64,000 nt of DNA from Dromaius novaehollandiae (lineage: Eukaryota > Chordata > Aves > Casuariiformes > Dromaiidae). The position numbers and the translations under genes are program-made. The stretch's first letter is position 1. The number at the start of each line of letters is the position of its first letter. The stretch lies in NCBI RefSeq assembly GCF_036370855.1, contig NC_088113.1:20914501-20978500 (forward strand), in the 5' to 3' direction. Shown here in pieces: positions 10,401-38,540 of this stretch. Below the pieces are notes generated by a model that worked only from the letters and a program-made list of their open reading frames with translations, was not told the DNA's origin and did no database searches.

Positions 10401-12454
10401 TGTGTGTGAAACTGAGGAACACTGAGGAGTTATGACTTTGGCTCTTCTTGTTTGTTCCAGTTATTTTCCAAGCTGCAGGCTGTGAAGGCAGAGATCCATG
10501 ATCTCCAAGAAGAGCACATCAAGGAGCGTCAGGAATTGGAACAGACCCAGAACGAGCTTACCAGGGAACTAAAGCTAAAGTAAGTCCCAACACTTCACTG
10601 CTGCCATTAACTCTGACACAGATGGTTTCTTTGGATGGGGAGTGAAAGGAGGGACTGCATTCCACATGCTTGTAGAAGAAGATTTAAACATGAGAAAATG
10701 AATATTAAGTCAGTGGGAGAGGAGTGGTCAGGGGAAGGTCATCCGTTTATTTTCTTGTGTATTTTCCATTTTTGTGTTTGTCTACAGGCACCTGATTATT
10801 GAAAATTTTATTCCCCTGGAAGAAAAGAATAAGATCATGAACAGATCATTCTTTGATGAAGAGGAGGACCAGTGGAAACTGCATCCCATAACCCGTCTGG
10901 AGTGAGTGTACTTCTAAACTTTTACTTAGGAAGGGATTATAGGTCATGTAAAGCAAGCCCTCAGGTTGTCAAGAGTTACCCCAACAGAGGGATTGAATCA
11001 GGATTTTAACTGGCCCCCTCCAAAGTTTTTAACTTTTTACTATATTATAAAATAAAGATTTCATTCTTCTTAGTAGATTTAGTAAAATGGGAATGTAGGG
11101 TTAGGAAAGTTCTTGGAAGATTAAAATCTATTCTTCCAGATGATTCCAATAAATATATTTAACTTAGATATAATACTGCATTCATCATTAAAATAGCATA
11201 AATCCATATCATATTTCTTTCCTGTTTTAAACAAGAAAGCTCTCAGAAATGATTGTGCAAGAGCTGTGGGTCGATCCTGAGCCGCTACACAGGAAATTCC
11301 CTAGAGCAAATTTTAGAAAATTGGATGCACCTGAACGCATCTGTGGTCTGTGTAGTAAAAATATGTAGAAATCCTCTGCTTTGTGTGGGCAACGGATAAC
11401 ACAGGATAACTGTCTTACCTCATCGTCTCTGACTGTAGAAGATAACGTGGAGGACTGTTCCTAGAAATGCAGCCTTGGTAGTTTCTGCCCACTTGGGACA
11501 TATTTCCGTGTGGGATTTGCAGACGTTTTAGCTCATATACTCAAAGAAGAGTCTTTGGTTTTGTTGTGTAATAGCTGAGTATCCATGTTTCTCCAGTAAC
11601 CAGCAGATGATGAAAAGACCAGTATCCGCTGTAGGATACAAGAGGCCATTGAGCCAGCATGCCAGGACATCCATGATGATTCGTCCAGAAGCCCGGTATA
11701 GGGTAAGCCCGGATGTAGTTACAACCTCCATACGTTCATATTCCTGATCGGGGGGGGATGTGAGTTTCTGAGGATTGTTAGTTCTTCTATGGGGTGTAAA
11801 TTTTTACAGTGTCTTGCATCTATTTATAAAGCACTTTAGAATAAGCTTATGGAGGGAAAGAATTCATTTGCATGAAAATGTGTAGACTTTGATTCTGCTT
11901 CTCCTTTCTCAGGCAGAGAATATTGTATTACTGGAGCTTGACATGCCCAGCCGAACAACTAGAGACTATGAGGGTCCAGCCATTGCTCCCAAAGTTCAGG
12001 CTGCTCTAGAAGCTGCTCTGCAGGATGAAGATGAGATACAGGTAGACGCTTCAACCTTTGAGAGCACTTCAAATAAAAAATCAAAATCCAGGTGAGTTGA
12101 TTTTTTAGTGAGCAGACTAGCTAACAGTAGAGGTACAGGTACAGTTGCTGTCTGTCTGCACTTCTCGTCAATAAAGTTAAGGCTGAATTGGCTGTAAAGC
12201 AGAGATAGAGAGAGGGGAACATAGGACAGAAGAGAAAATTGAGACTGAGTAGAGAATAAATCCAGTAAAAATTTGTCAGCTTTTGGGAGATTAATTTTGA
12301 TGAGTAACAGGTGACATTGTTGGGGCTTTTTGTTTATTTTTTTCATTTTTACTTCTTCAGGCCTAAAACTGGAAGGAAATCGGGGGGATCCTCTTCAGCA
12401 GGCACCCATAGTTCTCAGCTTTTTCCACAGTCACGAGGGCTGGTTCCAAAGTAA
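7447..12454 (+). CDS. KIF3B: Kinesin-like protein KIF3B (kinesin-2 motor subunit)
   Basis: Plus-end-directed microtubule motor that pairs with KIF3A and KAP3 in heterotrimeric kinesin-2, which drives anterograde intraflagellar transport and other cargo movement. Coding exons: 7447-8829, 9455-9556, 10228-10350, 10461-10579, 10788-10901, 11597-11702, 11913-12091, 12361-12454. All introns are GT-AG and phases agree, giving 739 residues (human about 747). The single large exon encodes the whole motor: P-loop GQTGTGKT 96-103, switch I NEHSSRSH 209-216, switch II DLAGSE 245-250, and YANRAKNI about 333-340. A basic run (377-385) and an acidic run (388-405) follow, then a long coiled coil and a basic, Ser-rich tail ending RGLVPK. 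The start ATG is the first in this frame after the exon 2 acceptor. The codon across the 10901/11597 junction reads Asp; I recall Glu in human. Intact and probably functional. Confidence 0.97.
8830..12360 (+). other. KIF3B: KIF3B introns 2-8
   Basis: The seven introns between coding exons are short: 8830-9454, 9557-10227, 10351-10460, 10580-10787, 10902-11596, 11703-11912 and 12092-12360. All have GT and AG ends. Beyond splice signals and short T or A runs I see no gene or mobile element in them. Reading through the donor at 8830 would add 35 codons before a stop at 8935. Confidence 0.85.
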
Positions 12455-15400
12455 AACCAGCAATTCCTCTCCAGGGCGTGAACAGCCTTTGCCTTCTGAG
12501 AGCAGAGACAAGTAAAAACCTGCAGAGAGAACTCCCGGCCAGACTCCAACCCCTTTCCCCTGGAGATGGCCTCTTTGCTGTTTAACTGACTTGTGCCAGT
12601 CCAGGTGCATTGAGCCACAGGAAGATACGTGCTTGCAATTCAGCATTTGGCCTCTGTGGGAAACAGATTTTAGTTAGGAAATCAGAAATGCATGAGGTAC
12701 GTTAAAGTGTATTAGAAGCAATGGGAAGCATGGGGATCACCTCACAGCGTCACCGTCTCTCCTTCTGCACTAGCCCTTTTGCTGCACTGGGCTTTTTTTT
12801 TTGCTGTTGGGCAATAAGAAGAGAGTTGAAAGTCATCTCAGCCGAACCACCGCTACAGAACTTCATAGTGAGAACCAAAAAAGGTTAAAAAGCAGAGGGT
12901 ATATCCAAACTTGACTAGGTGCTTAGTTTTTTCCTCTTCCTGCTTAAAAGACTGGCATCATCATTTGGGGTTAATAAATTGGTCTGAACAGTCAGGATGG
13001 CAGCTGTCATCACGTACTCACAGCTAGATAGCTGTGCCTCCCTTTAGAAATGTAGAACAAAAAAGGGTCTTGGAAGCATCTTTGTGCTCTCTGGAAAGGA
13101 AGCAATAGAAACTGAAATCCTTTATTGTTTACAGGCATAAGTTAAGAGCTCCTCTAAACTGACCTCCTACAGACCTTACCCCTGTCAATAGGAACCACCT
13201 TGTCAACGAATACATCTGCATACCAGTGCCAGCTCCATAGCTATCTTCCTCTCTCTTGCCTTCATCTTAACCCCTGGCATTTTAATCCAATATCCATACT
13301 GACTCTTTGAACTGTGGGCTGATGGATGGCCATTTTCTCAAATCTCCTGCTGTTCATATGAAATGTAGCATTGGCTTGGAGCTTTCTCGCTAGCAGGCTC
13401 ATAGGGCTGACTCTACTCTCCCCTTTAGGCTGGGTAGAGAGCAGAGCTCTGTAATGTGAAGCTATCTCTAAGTGCACTGTTCTTGTAAGTACGGTCCCTC
13501 CCCTTGGTGTCTAAGGAGGTTCAGTATTTGGTACCTTCTGTGTCTCACCTGTTCCACATTAGAACTTTTCCCTTTCCACCTCCCGGACCATTCAGGGCCT
13601 GGTGGGAGTGAAGGCCCCAAGTAACCAAGTCTGAGTGATGGAATCTGGTATTAATTCCAGGGGTTGTACTTTGAAACAGGGAGGAAGAACTCCTGCTTTC
13701 CATGGTCTCTTTCTAAAGCTGCCCTATGACTAAAGCAGGCTGCTGTAATGCTGCAGGCTTGTGTGGCAGGGTAGAGGGAAGTGGAACTGCCCTGTTGAAG
13801 ACAGAGTAAGGTGTTCCTGTCTAGCGTCTCACAGCTCAGTTGTAAGTTTTAGTTCAATGTATATTGAGACTTGGGATGTTACTTCTTCTGGTTGCTGTTG
13901 GCTGTCATCCTATGAATGTTTTTACCTGTTTCCTCTCCCTCACTGATGACTTCCTCCAGACTGACATGTGTGAGTGTATGAGGACTTGCCTGGTTTTAGA
14001 AATGCTCTGATGTATGGACTCTACCTTGTGTGCTCATTAAGTATCCACTGAGTGACTTCGTCCAGGCTGGAGAACTCCATTGTGTCTGACCCCCGTGAGC
14101 AGAAGGAACTGAACACTCAGCGCAGAGCTCACCTCTGCATCTTGCGGGCATGATGCCTCGGTGAGCCAGCTGCCCAGATGGGCCCAGGTTAAATTCTGAC
14201 TCAGCTGCTTTGATTCATGGAGTACTTTTCTGGATCACAAGATTAATATATATATATTTTAGTTTTGGTGGAGGAAAGAGGGGTTTGCCTATAGTTGAAA
14301 GAGTAGCCATCTGACAAATTTCTTTCAACCTGAAAATGGAAACCTGGCCTAATCTGTCTTTCTATAAACCACTGTTTATGTACAAAGAGTCTTTTACTTA
14401 GCTCTTGTTGCATAACATAGTGTCATCTTCTTTCCCTCTCCCAGCTTTTTCCCTCTAGCACATAATCTTCTGTACATCAGCGTTTTAAAAGATAATTGTA
14501 CGGTTTAAGCGCTCAGAAAAATTGAAATGAAACAAGGGGGTTCTACCACCTGAAATAGCAACATAATACATATACACATATATGTACATATCTGTGTACA
14601 CATATGTTTCTATATGAATATGCATGCACAGATACAACTGTGTTTGCGCATGTGCAGACTTTAGTCACTGCTGTTCCATAGGGAATTCTATGTTAAACTC
14701 AAAAGCTGAAAACTCCCCTTGTGGCAGGATTGGTACAGTGGAAATCACAGTGCAAACCCAAACTGTTCTCGTTTTAGTGTTAATAAGCTAGCTGGTTAAT
14801 ATGTCAGAAAGGATCTGCTTTTAATTTTGTAGAAATTCATTAGCAAGGTGAAAGAAATTCAGTAGGGTGGAAAAAGAATAAAATTGGATATTTAGTCACT
14901 GTATTTATATCAGAGCTGTGGATAGAAATGTGGTTAGTGTATTCATGGGCAATCTCAGATTGTTACAGAAGTTTTTAGATTCTCATTTTGGTTGACTTAC
15001 CCGTGAATAGATACTCAGTGGCACTGATATTAAGATAAAATATACTGTCATAGCCCTACAAAACGTACTGAATTCTGGCTTGAAGTTTTTAAAAAAACGA
15101 TCCTGCCAAGTTTGCGTCTCTCTGGGTGTTATCTGAACCATCTGGGCTTCCTGCAGGTTAACAGCCAAAGACAGGAAATCCAGCAGACTCCTGGAAGAGG
15201 CCCTTGGACAGTGTGCGCAATCTAGTCTCTTCACAGGAATGTTTAATATCCTTCTCATCTTTGCTCTGGTCTGTATAATGGGATCTAACTGTTTTTAAAA
15301 AGTTACATGCAGTAAAAGTAGGTCTTTGGCTCTGGGAGCAAGCACCACGTGAAAATGAAGCATAGGAATTAAAGCACTTTCTTAAAATCCTTAATATAGG

Positions 15401-16080
15401 TCTGATTGCCTTTTTAAAAATATTTGCATGCTGCTTGAATCTTCAAAAACACATACTTCTGTCCGAGCATTTGGGACTACATCGATGCATTATACAGATC
15501 AGGCTTCTGTTCAAGAGGTTTTTTTTCTTTTGATGTAGTAAGTCTGCCTTCACTGAACATAGAGTGTTTGCCACCTTTCAGAGAGACACCTCTAAACTGG
15601 ATCTATCCTCTCTTCTCATCTGCTTACCATGCACCAGGCTTTAAAAGGAGCAGTGTGACTCTTGTAGGTCTGTTTCTGCTGTGTTAAAACACAAATTGGA
15701 AGAACATAACCTGCAAAAGCCATAATTAGATGCTGAGATGGAACTGAGTGAGAATACTCGTCCTGTTTGCTCTGCACTGTACAGTGGTGGGTTTAACTCT
15801 CTGTGGTCTAGGCGTTTATTACCTTCTTCAGTTCCCCCCTCCTCTCTGAAATGAAGTGCCCGAGGGTCCCCGTGGGCACAGCCGTCTTTACGAGAACTCA
15901 CAGCCCCTTGGAGATACACTGATCCTGACCCTCTCTTAGGCGATCTGTAGGCAAAGAACCTGTCAATAGTTCTGTCCATAGGTTTTACAGCTTATATTTA
16001 TTTGTATCATCTCTTTTGTCTAGGAATGTAAAAGTGATCCTAAAATACAACGTGTAATAAAGATTTATTGCATCTATCAG
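12455..16080 (+). other. KIF3B: KIF3B 3'UTR
   Basis: About 3.6 kb from the stop codon to the poly(A) signal, in line with the long 3'UTR of mammalian KIF3B. It has no credible open frame. At 14566-14640 there is a TA/CA-rich tract of ATATGTACATA-type words that includes one Pumilio-type element (TGTACATA, 14583-14590). AATAAA-like words around 12974 could give shorter messages. Confidence 0.8.
16056..16061 (+). terminator. KIF3B: KIF3B poly(A) signal AATAAA
   Basis: A canonical hexamer followed within about 35 bases by T- and GT-rich sequence. It is the last such signal before the ASXL1 CpG island, so cleavage is expected near 16075-16085. Confidence 0.75.
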
Positions 16081-16592
16081 AACGTGCCCTTTTCATTATT
16101 TGTGAGTAATCGCTGGGTTCGTTCGTTTCGCGTTTTACAAAACCCTATGCAATTTTCTTCAAAAAAAAAACCATCTCAGCAGACTAAGTTATGAGTAGAC
16201 GGTCAGACTGTTCAAGGCGAGAGCCCCTGGTGCCCCTCGCGGGAGGGAAGCGAGGAGGACGGTGGCGATTCGGGATGCACAGAGGCTGCCCGACAGCAAG
16301 CAGTGCTGAGCAGCAGCGACCTGCACCGGGAGCGCCTCAGGCCCCCCGGGGATAGGAAACAGCCGCCAGAGCCCCTCGCTCCAGAGGCCCCGAGCAGCAG
16401 CAGGAAGCCGCGGGGCGGCGTAAGGCCGGGCACGGGGGGCGCGGAGCCGTGCAGGCCGCCGGGCTCTGCCCTCCCCTCCCGCTCTCCGCGGGGGGCGGCG
16501 GAGGCCATGGTGGGCGGCCGGGCCCGCGGCCTGAGGCGAGCGCGCAGGCAGAGGGCGCGGCCCAGCGTGCCGCGCGGCGGGCGCGCAGCGCC

Positions 16593-16666
16593 TGCCGGGA
16601 GCTGTAGTGCGGCAGCGGGAGCGCGGCCCCGGGGGCGAGCGGGAGGCGGGACTACAACTCCCAGCG
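16593..16666. promoter_or_regulatory. ASXL1: Inverted pair of ZNF143-type motifs
   Basis: On the plus strand ACTACAACTCCCAGCG begins at 16651. On the minus strand ACTACAGCTCCCGGCA reads from 16608 down to 16593. Both resemble the ACTACAATTCCCAGCA motif bound by ZNF143 and associated factors at many housekeeping promoters. They point away from each other, about 42 bp apart. Confidence 0.65.
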
Positions 16667-16834
16667 GCCCTTGCGGTTTGTTTTCCTTCAAACGCAGCCC
16701 CGGCCCGCCGCGCGGCTCGCGCGCTCGTCCCCGCCCCTTCGCTGGCGGCGCGCGGGGCCCGCCGTGTCCCGCCGCGGCCACCGTCGGGAAGCCCCGCCCC
16801 CTCTCCCCGCGCCGAGCCCTTTGACCCCGTTGTT

Positions 16835-16876
16835 ATGTCGGGCCCGAGCCGCCGCCGCCGCCGCCGCATTCCTTAG
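16835..16876 (+). CDS. Possible uORF in the ASXL1 5'UTR
   Basis: A 13-codon frame, ATG to TAG, reading MSGPSRRRRRRIP. The six arginines come from the (GCC)n repeat. It ends 131 bases before the ASXL1 start. It is only in the message if transcription starts upstream of 16835, which the motif positions suggest but do not prove. Confidence 0.35.
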   Translation: MSGPSRRRRRRIP

Positions 16877-17007
16877 CGCCCGGAGCCGCCCCGCCGCGCG
16901 CCCCGCCCGCCCCGCCCCGCCCCCCCGCGCGCCGCCGCCGCCCCGCCCCGCCCCGCCGTCGCCTAACGGTCCGCGCCCGCCGCCCCGCCGCCCCGCGCGG
17001 GAGGAAG

Positions 17008-33793
<16,786 letters not shown>

Positions 33794-35790
33794 TAAATTA
33801 TGGCCATGGGACAAATTGTATATTCAGTGTGTGTATTTTGATAATGACTGTTCCTAAAACCTGTACACAAATACTCTGTTTATAGTAGAAATGCTATTAC
33901 ACTTTGTTTTGGTGAGGAAAGTTGACTTGCCTTCCCACTAAAATCTACAGTGCAAAACCCTTTCTTGCTCACAATTACACTCCAATATCTGTGGGTTGTG
34001 CCCCACTGGAGCGATCCTTCTGCATAATGCTATCATGGAAGTACTGGTTGTGCTCTGGTACACATGCTGAGGCTAACACCTGGTTGAGAGGCAGTTTGCT
34101 GTGGCAATCCTTGGACCCTCTGTAAAGGAAACCTTTACATCCAAAGGAACTGGAACAGGGTGTTTTCTATTTAAGGGCTGAGCTAAGTTAGGCCCTACAG
34201 TCTTCCACTCTCCCCTTCTGCCATCTCCATTCTTGGTTTGTGTGGAAAGTACCGCTGTACAGTAAGTGTAAACAAAAAGCTGTTCTGCAGGTGACAGTTC
34301 TGTGCAGTCTTTGAATGCTACAGCAGGACATAGGAACCAGTAAAGCACTCTGCAGGTGGCTGTAGAGCCATATACAGTTAACCATATACTGGATGGAGCC
34401 AATTTAGAGGATGCAAGAAGCAAAAGGTGGTAGCTGCCAGCTGAATGCCTTCTGCTGGTCCGGAGGAAGATATGTGGCCTGCGGAACTGTGTGCCTGGCT
34501 GAACTCTTGGACCAGCTGATGTGACTGCCTCTTTTGGCCAACTGTTGCTACAAATTAGTGTGAAAAGTCAAAGGTTCCTAGAAGCTCATTTACGTGGCCA
34601 GTGATCTCTCCGTATTGCAGCCCTACAACGAGGACCTTAACGTGACAGCATCTGACCACTTGCAAGTGTCTAGCTGTTCATCTGTGTGATGATCATCTAA
34701 CATTTAAAGCAGTGTTCTTTCCTTTTTTTTAATCTTTTCATTCTTGGATGTATAAAGTGAATTATTTGGCTCCTGTAAGTATCCTCTATGCATCTGTTTG
34801 ATCATGTATTTATATGTTGTACACAGTACTGGCCAACTCTGTAAATGGATGTAATGTACATAGAACATGAAGGGTTCTCTTTTTTTTCCCCCCTTGATTT
34901 TCAGGCTCTACAGCAGTATTGCATTAAAGTGGTGTTAGTTATTAATCTGCATCTGTAGTCAGAGCCACTGTATTCTGTCTTGCCTAATGTGAGGCTCAAC
35001 ATGCGAAGGTGTCTCTTGGCTCTGACGGCCTCCCTCTCTGCCCAGCTGTCCGTGCTGCGTCGCGCAGGTGGACTGATGTGCGCACTCGAGGATGACCTGC
35101 TGGGACTGGCCAGGTTGAGTGTACTTCACTGTTCACTCCTCTGAGCTGTTTCTCTGTGGTAGTTGCCAGTTGTTGCTGTAACCGAGTCTCCTAGAGCGTT
35201 GTTGCAAAAAGGTGAACATCTTAGTGCATCCGTGGATTGACTGAGAGCAAAAACACGATTCTTCCTCTTCGGTGCAATTACCTCTCAAGAGTGAATTGCT
35301 TCAGTGGGGGAAGAAGGCAGCCTGCTGTTTTATTGAAGCAGACAGTAGCAAGGATTGTTGTTTTTTACTTTTTTTCCTGCCTGTCCCTTTTCTAGCTCTA
35401 TCCTACCTCCCTTAACCATGCACTTTTTTTAATCATAGATCTCCCTGTTTGAGATGCAATCCTGAGGGATGCAACAAGTCTAGTCTCTGAAATGGTCTAT
35501 CCTTAATGCATTGACAGCCTTATATTGCAGGCATGAGAGATGGAAACCAATGCGTGTGCGCGCACACGCTGGGATGAACTGAACTGCAGTATTAGCGAAG
35601 TCGGAGCGGAGGTGTGAAAACCTGCTTACCAAAGATAGGGAGCAGAGCTGGGGCGGTCTGGCTCTGTCTCCTTTGGGGCCACTGTAGTGTACAGTTTGAA
35701 GCTGGTCTGGTTTGCAGAGCCCCTCAGGGGGCCTGCTCATGTATGTCCCTTGTGGTATTGGAAAAATAAACACTCTGTAAAACCTGCGTT
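33794..35790 (+). other. ASXL1: ASXL1 3'UTR
   Basis: About 2 kb to the poly(A) signal, close to what I recall for mammals. It contains a Pumilio-type word TGTACATA at 34855-34862 and a T-rich tract near 34722. An AATAAA at 33792-33797 overlaps the stop codon and could only make a message with almost no 3'UTR. Confidence 0.8.
35765..35770 (+). terminator. ASXL1: ASXL1 poly(A) signal AATAAA
   Basis: A canonical hexamer with TGTAAAACC and then GTTTGTGGTTT downstream, the usual GT-rich element. Cleavage is expected near 35785. Confidence 0.75.
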
Positions 35791-38540
35791 TGTGGTTTCA
35801 ATCCTCATTTTCCGAAATCATCCTCCGTGGTTTTTAAGGCAATGTTTTTTTCTTTCCTCCTCTTTAGCTGGCAGGAGTGTTCCAGAGCTTTTCAGCTCAG
35901 ATGATTAAAAAAGGGGCTTGCATTGTTGTCTGAACTTCATTAAATCATTTTTTATGCACTTACAGATAATTGAAGACAGTGCATCTACTGCAGTCATCTG
36001 GTGTGGCTCGTGGGAAATAGATACTCTTAAGCTCAAAAGGAAGCAGGTTGGGTAGGGGACTCTGCTGGAGCTGTTGGCTCTTGTAGGAGCCCTTCTGCAG
36101 CGGCAGTGGTCCGAGGTACCTGCCTTGCTGCGGGCAATGCACTATAGACGGTAGCACCGAGAGCGCCCAGAGCGTTACCAGGCGTATCTTTTGTTTCTGC
36201 TATTACAGGGCTTTTTATGTCACTGTCTTACTGAATTGTTCGATAAAGGGATCTGAAAATGTTTTCAAGAGACTGTAATGACTTAATACTAATTATATTG
36301 TTTTTCCTTAAAACTACCTGTAAGCCTAGATTATTGATATGTTCTCTCTCCCCCCTCCATCCCTCCTAGGTAGTAAGCGTTTTTGAAACAAATAACGTGA
36401 ATTATTACGTTACGTGTCTCAGTTCTGGTCTCATTGCACAGATCTTCCCCGAGGCTGTTGGTGATCTCATAAATTGGGCAGTAGGACTCTTTGGGGGGGT
36501 TAGATGCGTACCGTGATATGTTATATAACTGCCTGATACTCTACAGCGCTATGGTTAATAGTAATCCAGCTTTACAAAACAGCAGTAATGCTACTCGACG
36601 CTTTTAATTCCTGTACGTCATTAATTCCAGCGTGTTTGTGTGCACTAGTGTAGCAGTAGTGGAGCCCAGGTTATTTGGTCTGCTTGCTTTAAAAAAAAAA
36701 ACAGCGATAAGAAGAAAAAAGGGAGCCAAAGCTGAGCATCGCTGCGTTTGAGTACGAAGGAAAGTTCTTTTCTAAGCATGGGAGAAGGTTTATGGTTTAA
36801 AACTCTGAATTAGTCTCATGTTAGAAGTCACGATTTATCTATATGCAAACATCGGTCCTAGCTGCAGCCTTCCAGCAGCAGCAGTTGAACTCGTCGGAAG
36901 CCTTTTGACCTCGGATGTCTTCTGACCTTTGGTAACGGGCTGTTTGTGACGGTCGAGCGCGTGCTGACAACGGGCCAGCCCTGGGCCGCGACAGCGGCTG
37001 TCGACAGCAGCTTTTTGGGAAGCAAAAATGCTTTTGTGTTTTTGTAGTTCACTGATGCTTTCTTGAGTCTAGGTGGTTTTGTCTACAAAAACAGGTGTGG
37101 TGAAAGGTGTCCAGGTAATTTAAATAAGCTAAAGATAAACAATGCAAAAAACAAGTAGACTTTACTTAAGTAGAATTTAAAATAGCTAAATAGCTAAAGT
37201 CGATAGTTTTCTATTTTATTGGTGTGGTGAATGATGATGTCAGGATTAATTTTCTCTAGAAGACAGCGTGGAGGTTTCGAAAGTGACACCATGTTACTGT
37301 CAGAATTTCGCACAGGATATAAACAGCTTTTTCTCTGCGATACTTCTCTGGTGAATAACAGACTTTCTCTCCCAGAAAGACCATCTCCGGCCCGCTGTTT
37401 GCGTTCGGCCGTGCAGCGCTTCGGAGCGACGCGGCGCAGCAGCGGAACGGGCTGCGGCGGCTGGGGATCCTTCCAGTCATCCCGGCGGATTGCAGGTGCG
37501 GAGCTGCCGAGAAAGGACAGGTATTTGTGCAGGTACCGAGGGCTCTCGCGTGCCTGTGCGGCTTGTAACCCTGTCTCCCTTGTTCGGCTCACAATTTGTG
37601 AGAGATTTAATGTTGTGCAGAGATTTAGCGTTACTGAAACTTGACTGTGTTATGAAAACACGCTGTAACGTGCTTTGCCTGCGTCTATTATGAAGTCTTA
37701 ACGTTATCTCTGTGTACGCACGCAGGTGCGCGTATATTCACTGTAACTATGCTACAAGGTACGTTTTGGGATGTCCCGTCCCAGTTGACTATTTACTAGC
37801 GCAAATGTTAGGCGGAAGAGCGGGTTCTCTTGGTTACTCTGTCAAGGACTCGGCAGCAAGTCCTTGGGAAAGTCTTGTCTGTTCTGCATCGCAGGTATGT
37901 GTATGCGAATCTAAGTGTACTCTTTCCTGAAAAGGTTTTAATTGATTCGACTTGTCTTTCCTGGGTCCTCCAGACCCTCATCCAATCGCTGATGTAAATC
38001 AGGAGGTTTTTATCTACATGGTACTTTGAGATCGACATTTTAGGGATGCAAAGATTTATTATACTTAGTGAATAAAGCTGATACGAAAAATCAGTATTTT
38101 CCATGAGGAGAGGGAGAGAACTTTCCACAAACTTCAATGAAAACTCCATTTTTTTCACAAAAAACAGACATTTCACAAAATTAATCAGTTTTGTCAAAAT
38201 ATAAGTTAAGCATAGAATTTGTGACTAGCCCCACTTATGAGCGCTAATGCTGCTATCTGTAGTAACTGTGGCTGTCTGTTAAGGAATGGAAAGCACAGCT
38301 TGCTTCAAAATTATTGAATGATATTTTGTTTTGCCTTTTTTTTTCTTTAGGACCTAAATTTGGAATCTGCTTTGGTAGCAAATCACCCTGACCTCTTGCA
38401 CACTGCGCGGGCTGGGGCTGGCTCGCATCTGTGCTCCGGCGAGCAGCTGCGAGCTGGCGATGGCGCAAAGTGCAGCGGACGGGAAGCGCCGGGAAGCGGC
38501 AGCTAACAGCGGCCCGGCCGTTCGATACGGGAGGAAAAAG
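35791..38540. other. Intergenic gap between convergent ASXL1 and NOL4L
   Basis: About 2.7 kb of mostly AT-rich DNA with no recognisable gene. Two short CpG-rich patches stand out: 37385-37505, with a donor-like GATTGCAG/GTGCGG near 37496, and 38400-38525, right at the NOL4L 3' end. They could be small regulatory islands or a noncoding first exon, but nothing in the sequence proves transcription. Confidence 0.55.

Larger units (their letters stand above)
16200..17007 (+). promoter_or_regulatory. ASXL1: CpG-island promoter and 5'UTR of ASXL1
   Basis: The CpG-dense island begins near 16200 and continues to about 17450. It has repeated GC boxes (CCCCGCCCC), a (GCC)n run at 16850-16866 and two ZNF143-like motifs, and no TATA box. 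It lies directly upstream of the ASXL1 start codon and about 0.15-0.6 kb downstream of the KIF3B poly(A) signal. Transcription probably starts between about 16650 and 16850, judging from the motifs. Confidence 0.8.
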
